DNA of 15,234 bases from Phoronis ovalis (lineage: Eukaryota > Phoronida > Phoronidae): the NCBI GenBank assembly GCA_028565635.1, contig JAOXYB010028523.1, positions 1 through 15,234 on the forward strand, written 5' to 3'. The translations under genes were made by a program, and so were the position numbers. Of the stretch, positions 8,822 to 15,234 are shown piece by piece. Within the stretch, counting starts at the first letter, position 1, and every line of letters begins with the position of its first letter. Under the pieces are notes generated by a model, which had not been told where the DNA came from, did not search any database, and saw only the letters and a program-made list of their open reading frames with translations.

Positions 8822-11800
8822 ATGTCTTCGTCTTTCAATCCAAATGATCCCATGCGAAGAACCTTGGAGAAGGATTCTATGACAAAAAGACCTAGAACAC
8901 CAGATAACATGTACACAGCTCTCACAAATACACAAATAAGAAACATTAAAAATGTAAGTAGTAAGTGATTCGTGATTTTTAAATCACAACAAATGGTACT
9001 TTTTTAGTTTCTTGCCGAGTTGATATTATTTGCTGGCTTCAAATCTGTTCGAGAGTCACAAGTCTTAATAATTTAGAATTTAATTATACTGATATTGCTC
9101 CCAGTATTTTTTTTTTGTTTTGCTTCATTATAGAAAATAAAGCCATTTTTTAGAATATCATTGATCTGCATACTTTCTTTTATTAGAAATTGACTGGAGG
9201 CTCAAAAACAAAACAGGATAAATATTTAAAGAATTCAAAACAAAGCTTAAGTCCAAATCTTTTTTACAATAACTGTAACTTTTGTAAACTCTTTCAGGAT
9301 CGTTCACCATTTTTCCATATTAAGACCAAAAGCAATTATCCGGATAAACGTTATTACATGGATCGTTATGCATATTCAATGTCACAGCACAATGTCCGAG
9401 GCTTGTCTGAGAGTATGCCATATTGCTACGTTGGAGATCAGTTTAACCAGCATCCAGCACAAAAATATGATTCATGCAAAAGAGGAGCATGGGTACGATG
9501 GGGAGTAGGAAAAGCAGGTATGTAGTATGGAGTGAAAGATTTGAATCCTTGAATGTACAGTGCTGCTGAAAATAGTGGCCCCTTTCAATAAAACTACAGA
9601 AACAAAGTGCATCTATTTAGCTGCAGTTTTTTAATGCAATAAATATAACAGAAATAACTAGAGCACTAGAAGTACTGATTAAGATCAAATAATCCAAAAA
9701 TCTACAGAATTCTGTGTTTCGTAAATTAATTGTGCAACTTAGGTGGTTTTTGCTCAGTCCCAAAATACGGAAACAGGAATAATTTGGTATCGTGACCTAT
9801 GGTATCGCCAAGAGCATGTGAACAATCTCTATTTGTATCATTTACTAGTTTATCTGATTTTTAGTTTGTGTATGAAATAACTGGTTTTGAAATATGTACA
9901 TAATTTTAGGTTTAGCAACTAACGGCCATTTTTATGGAGAGCCAGTTGATGGATTTATGAATATTGACATGTATCGTAGATCAGCTACTAATAAACCAGG
10001 ACCAATTCACATGGACTATGGTAGACCTGTAGAAGGTTATTATTTGCAAAAGAATGCATGTAAGTATTTATGAGATGCTTGCACTTAAAAATTGGCAATG
10101 CTCACTGCTCGCACTTAACAAGAAAATTTATTTTTTTTAAATGATCGCCAAAACAAAATACCTCACAGCAAGTTAAAAAAATAAAAGCAAAAAAAAATTT
10201 TTAAATGGCCGCCAAAAGAAAATGCTCACTGCTCGGACTCAACAGACCCCAATGCTTGCTGCTCGCAAAAACCCCCATGGCACTCATTTATAACATGAAG
10301 TGGTATTTTGTTCATGGCAGCTGGAGTACTGAATCTAGGTGATATCCAAGTCCTAAAAGTTCCTTACTGACCAGACCTCCTTAAAAATACCAATGGGTGA
10401 TAGCTCATAATTTTTTAAAAGTTTGAATACATATTTGTTTTGCCTAGGCTACTGTAATTCTGCACCTGTTTCACATTTTGTGCCTGGATTTTGTACAAGT
10501 GCTGAATAGCCAAACAAAAGAATGTGTTCAAAAATAGTGCACAAATTACAGGAAAATGTTTTAACTGCATGTGTGTTCTAAACATTTATAAAAAGATGCA
10601 AATAGTCATCTTCTGATTGCACTTGAAAGTTAACACTATTTTCTGACTTCAGTTTAAAACTTCCCGAATAGCTTATGTATGCATTTACTAACATCAGAGG
10701 AGTGTAATATGTTCCTTGTATTTTGATATTCTGTTATAGCAAATACAACTTGGAATGAATCATCAGTACCATTGAATAGGACAGCCATATTGCAGAATAT
10801 TCAGCCAAAAACAATGGCAGAATACGACCAGATTCATACGGAAGAGCAAACACAGACTATGAATCACCCTTTATATTACAACTCGGAATATACAGACAGA
10901 TTTACAAATAAGCAGCAGACCGAAGTTATTCTCAACAAGTAAGTTTTTGTAAACACTTTTACTGTCAAATTACTTTATATTGTGCTTAAAACAAAGTAGA
11001 AATTAAATTTTATGATAGTTCAGTTCTTTTTATGATGCTATTAAAGTATGCATATGTTCATAGGCCAACATTGTATGGTAGTGCTGGTTAGTAACAGAAC
11101 AGAAAAAAATATTGTAATAATGATTATTACATTTTAACATTCAATTTAATGTATTACAATTTCATTAATGATCCTTTTTTTGCTGTTAACTCCAGAGTCT
11201 ATGATAGGTATAGTAAAATTGCATGATTTAATTTGTTTGTATTTGCATGAATATTAATTGCTTTAATTTGTGAATACCAGTATTTTTTGCACCTGCAGTA
11301 TCATATCCAGTTGCACCCAGCAGCTGCATTATTTATCTTGGAGTTTCATTTTTCAGCCAACTTGCACTTTCTTTTTCTGTAAAGAAAATTCTACACCAAT
11401 CCATGCTATTAAAACACTTCAAATTATTATATATGTTCAGGTGTCATAATGTTTTACACCCTAAATAAATAGAAAATGTTTTGCAGGTAAAATCAGTTAA
11501 TTCATTTGATATTTATAAATGGGATTCTAAGTACATATTATGACATGAGAGTATGTTACATACAGAAGTACATGCTAACTTTGTACAAGTAAAAGAGCAC
11601 AGTCATCTAACTTTGCTCTAGTATCCTCTATTGTTGATATTAAATATCACATTTATAATCTGTCACTATGATGATTTAGACAAATGTATTTGCTCAACTT
11701 TCTATAAATTCTGTTGGTTATGAATACCACCATGTATAACTGAAAGAAACATTCGTTTTATGACAGAGCATATCCATTCTTTAACAGATGCTTAGCAGTA

Positions 11801-12031
11801 ATGAAAAGGCAACCACTAATATCACACAACTTCTTTACAATGGATAACTTAAAAAGCTAGGCATATATTTATGTGAATTTACATGAAATTTGTTTATTTT
11901 TGAATTTACATGAAATTTGTTTATTTTTCAGTCTACAGCAGAAAAAGAAGTGGTTAACAGAAAGTCAAAATGATGCACAGTACCAACTTTATGAAAATAA
12001 ACCAAGAACAAAATTACCAATTCTTTCTTAA
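8822..12031 (+). CDS. Conserved-looking protein of unknown function, possible ciliary microtubule protein
   Basis: I do not recognise this gene. The exons are 8822-8953, 9298-9517 (or 9187-9517), 9910-10059, 10740-10938 and 11932-12031. All are GT-AG, frame is kept, and the stop is TAA. The product is 266 residues, or 303 with the earlier acceptor. It is soluble, without signal peptide or membrane segment. The N-terminus is basic and Met/Arg/Lys-rich. The middle is rich in Tyr, Trp, His and Asn (YSMSQHNVRG; WVRWGVGKAG; HFYGEPVDGFMNIDMYRR; KPGPIHMDYGRPVEGYYLQ), and the C-terminus has YYNSEYTDRF and a Lys/Gln-rich tail. Short Tyr/Trp/Gly-Pro-rich proteins without enzymatic motifs are common among axonemal microtubule inner proteins. 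YSMSQHNVR faintly recalls the FS-x-HDNR motif of the TEX36 and C3orf84 (CIMIP7) families, from memory. The X-box-like site upstream agrees. The ATG has A at -3, and CTAGCTGCCAGC precedes it. Confidence 0.8.
9187..9297 (+). other. Optional 37-codon extension of exon 2 (alternative acceptor)
   Basis: Two acceptors in the same phase precede the exon: TTATTAG ending at 9186 and CTCTTTCAG ending at 9297. Using the first adds 37 residues rich in Lys, Ser and Asn without breaking the frame. The last third of the extension reads like a translated pyrimidine tract, and TAAC-type branch-point candidates lie at about 9270-9277, so I prefer the second acceptor and a 266-residue protein. Both forms could be made. 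Confidence 0.5.
10097..10270. repeat. Degenerate tandem repeat, about 62 bp unit, in intron 3
   Basis: Words AATGCTCACTGCTCGCACTT (10097), AATACCTCACAGCAAGTTAA (10157), AATGCTCACTGCTCGGACTC (10221) and AATGCTTGCTGCTCGC (10251) recur. Between them TTTAAATGATCGCCAAAACA and TTTAAATGGCCGCCAAAAGA also recur. This gives about two and a half units, the last one shortened. It lies in a 680 bp intron of the unnamed gene that is otherwise featureless. Confidence 0.65.
10939..11873 (+). other. Large last intron of the unnamed gene
   Basis: Between the donor GTAAGT at 10939 and the duplication at 11874 I see only AT-rich intron. There is no exon-like ORF flanked by splice signals, and no RNA gene or repeat that I recognise. 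Confidence 0.5.
11874..11927 (+). repeat. Perfect 27 bp tandem duplication at the last 3' splice site
   Basis: TGAATTTACATGAAATTTGT plus TTATTTT occurs twice without change at 11874-11900 and 11901-11927, followed directly by TCAG and the last coding exon. The copies duplicate the branch-point and pyrimidine-tract region. Only the second copy ends in CAG, because the first reads into TGA instead. Confidence 0.9.
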
Positions 12032-12780
12032 AAACATCTGAATAAATTTCTAAGATATAGTAGAACATCAGATTAATTTAGATAACAGTGTGGTGGGGTT
12101 AATATGCATGTGAAGTTATGAATGCTTTTAGTATATCAACAGTATTCAGTAAACAGTAGTAATTACAAAGCTAAGATTGGTAATAGTTAGTTTTCAAATA
12201 CTCGCAAGCACCAGTACCAAAATGATTCTGGTTACATGGATCTTTTTACACAAGTTTCTGGGTTATATATCAGGGTGATCAGTAACTTTCTGACGTTAGT
12301 TGTAGATAAGTAAGGAATTTCAATCTTAAAGCAGGTGACACCCCATTATGACGGCAAGAATGGTAGAGTGCTCTATTCACTTTTGATGTCTCTAGTCACA
12401 TATATTAGAATAATCCTGTGGTTCATTGCACTCTGCTTCATTTGCTTAATTGTTAACGATTTATAATACAATTGCACTTAGTAATAGGAAGTTAACTACA
12501 TAAGAATTTTAATAAAAATTTTAGCAAATTAAATCATTTCTATGTTATGGTATAAGGAGTTGCTGTCTCTATTACTTTGCATACTTTTATGGTCATTTTG
12601 ACAACAAGGTTGCATTTTCAACTGTGATCCTTTTCATCATCCTGTTTAAAAGGGTATTTACTTTACTTATACAAATGTTATTGATTGTATTGTATTGTAT
12701 TCTATACAGTTGTCATTTTGTAAGTATTATATATTTTTAAGTATTATCGTGTATATAATAAGGTTGCACTATATTTTCTT
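12032..12780 (+). other. 3'UTR and downstream region of the unnamed gene
   Basis: No ORF or RNA gene is evident. Candidate poly(A) signals AATAAA are at 12041-12046 (only 9 bases past the stop), 12511-12516 and 12781-12786. The second or third gives a more usual 3'UTR of about 0.5 or 0.75 kb. A small pentanucleotide repeat, ATTGT in about four copies, lies at 12684-12705. Confidence 0.5.
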
Positions 12781-12799
12781 AATAAAGAACTGCTTTATT
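12781..12799. terminator. Opposed poly(A) signals in one palindrome
   Basis: AATAAAG (12781-12787), AACTG, CTTTATT (12793-12799) is a perfect 7 bp inverted repeat, so AATAAA is read on both strands within 19 bases. The plus-strand signal serves the unnamed gene. The minus-strand one lies about 265 bases past the POLR3B stop, which is a normal 3'UTR length. No other minus-strand AATAAA stands out between 12800 and 13063. Confidence 0.6.
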
Positions 12800-13063
12800 G
12801 TCATACAAAAAATATAACCAAATCTTGATATATCGTACAGTTTGCATTATCAACTTAAGACTCACTCCGGCTGTAGCACACTCATAAATTACATAAAAAG
12901 CAACTAAAATTTCATAGCACAATTTCTGAGTAATTAGTAACATTAAAGGAACTGACTGTGCCTGATCCATGAGATCATCTGCTTGAATGTACCATTGGTG
13001 AAAACCTTACGGTTCACTTGGCTGATAAATCGCACAGGCATTAATCAACAAATTTTTCAATTC

Positions 13064-14737
<1,674 letters not shown>

Positions 14738-14841
14738 CTAAAGCACAAGATACAAGATATATCTTTGTAAAACTACACCACTGTAGTACATAACAGGAAA
14801 CTACAGTGTAATAAGAAACTAAGTAAGCTTCTGTTTTTTGA

Positions 14842-15140
14842 ATATGGGGATGTGTTGCCCAACTCAATCCAAAATTTTAGCTTCTGGTAGCAAACCAAAT
14901 AAAACTTCTTGAAATATTGGGGTAGCAATCCAATTTTTTTTTATACATAGGGGTAGCAATCCAAAATTTTAAAATATTGGAGTTGTAGCAATCCGTTTTT
15001 ATGCAAATCGACTGATGTAAACCAAATTCACAATCTATTAATGGATACAAGCCTAAAAATAATCGGAGTATTTGTTGTAAACAATGGGTAGCCATCCAAA
15101 TTTTTGAATTTCTTTATGGTAGCAATCCAAAATAAAACAA
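14842..15140. repeat. Degenerate tandem repeat with core GGTAGCAATCCAAA
   Basis: Versions of GGGGTAGCAATCCAAAATTT recur near 14863, 14889, 14920, 14951, 14983, 15088 and 15119, spaced about 30 to 40 bases apart in the left half. Copies vary (TAGCAAACC, TAGCCATCC, TGTAGCAATCCG), and a less repetitive stretch lies at 15010-15080. It sits in the POLR3B intron upstream of the first visible exon. The minus-strand ORF across it (14877-15095) is an artefact of the repeat. Confidence 0.7.
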
Positions 15141-15204
15141 GAGGTCTGCTGGTGCAAACAGATGCCCATCATATGATATAGTTTCTTTAGTTGTAAAGCC
15201 ACCT

Positions 15205-15234
15205 ATGTCACCTGGCCTAATACACCTACCAACC
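15205..15234. repeat. Partial copy of the 5285-6050 repeat at the right edge
   Basis: ATGTCACCTGGCCTAATACA followed by CCTACCAACC matches 5311-5340 almost base for base, and is cut by the window end. It proves that the repeat block in the GMPS intron belongs to a dispersed family and is not a local tandem array only. Confidence 0.75.

Noticed and set aside
12041-12046. AATAAA just after the stop of the unnamed gene
   Set aside because: Nine bases is too short for a normal 3'UTR; it may be chance in AT-rich sequence, and later signals fit better.
12779-12970. Minus-strand ORF of 63 codons past the POLR3B stop
   Set aside because: It is in the POLR3B 3'UTR and covers the poly(A) palindrome; no support as a gene.

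Overview
The window is nuclear DNA of a multicellular animal. It is AT-rich, its genes are split into short exons by GT-AG introns of about 80 to 1,900 bp, and two genes encode proteins very close to their vertebrate counterparts. The dense introns and the many small repeats argue against yeast, nematode or a typical insect. A marine invertebrate would fit, but I cannot fix the phylum.

Layout: (1) Positions 567-7554, minus strand, hold twelve exons of GMP synthase. The start codon is at 7532 and the C-terminal exons lie beyond the left edge. (2) Positions 7555-8821 are a gap between divergent genes. It contains a foldback repeat and a candidate shared promoter (X-box-like, CRE-like and ETS-like sites at 8486-8524). 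(3) Positions 8822-12031, plus strand, hold a five-exon gene for a 266- or 303-residue protein that I do not recognise. Its composition and promoter suggest a ciliary or axonemal protein. (4) Positions 12032-13063 are the convergent 3' ends, with opposing poly(A) signals forming one palindrome at 12781-12799. (5) Positions 13064-14737, minus strand, hold the last five exons of POLR3B, the second-largest subunit of RNA polymerase III; the rest lies beyond the right edge.

The introns carry much repeated DNA: a roughly 630 bp foldback at 2341-2970, a second diverged copy at about 5100-6200 apparently split by another repeat, that other repeat (core AGGTCATTTTAAAATG) in three copies at 5285-6050 and again at the right edge, a nearly spacer-free palindrome at 6336-6564 with a related solo end at 4195, and degenerate tandem repeats at 10097-10270 and 14842-15140.

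The three genes have no obvious common pathway. GMP synthase and Pol III are housekeeping functions. I found no prokaryotic, viral or CRISPR-like system. The most notable content is the unnamed gene with its promoter, and the foldback elements.
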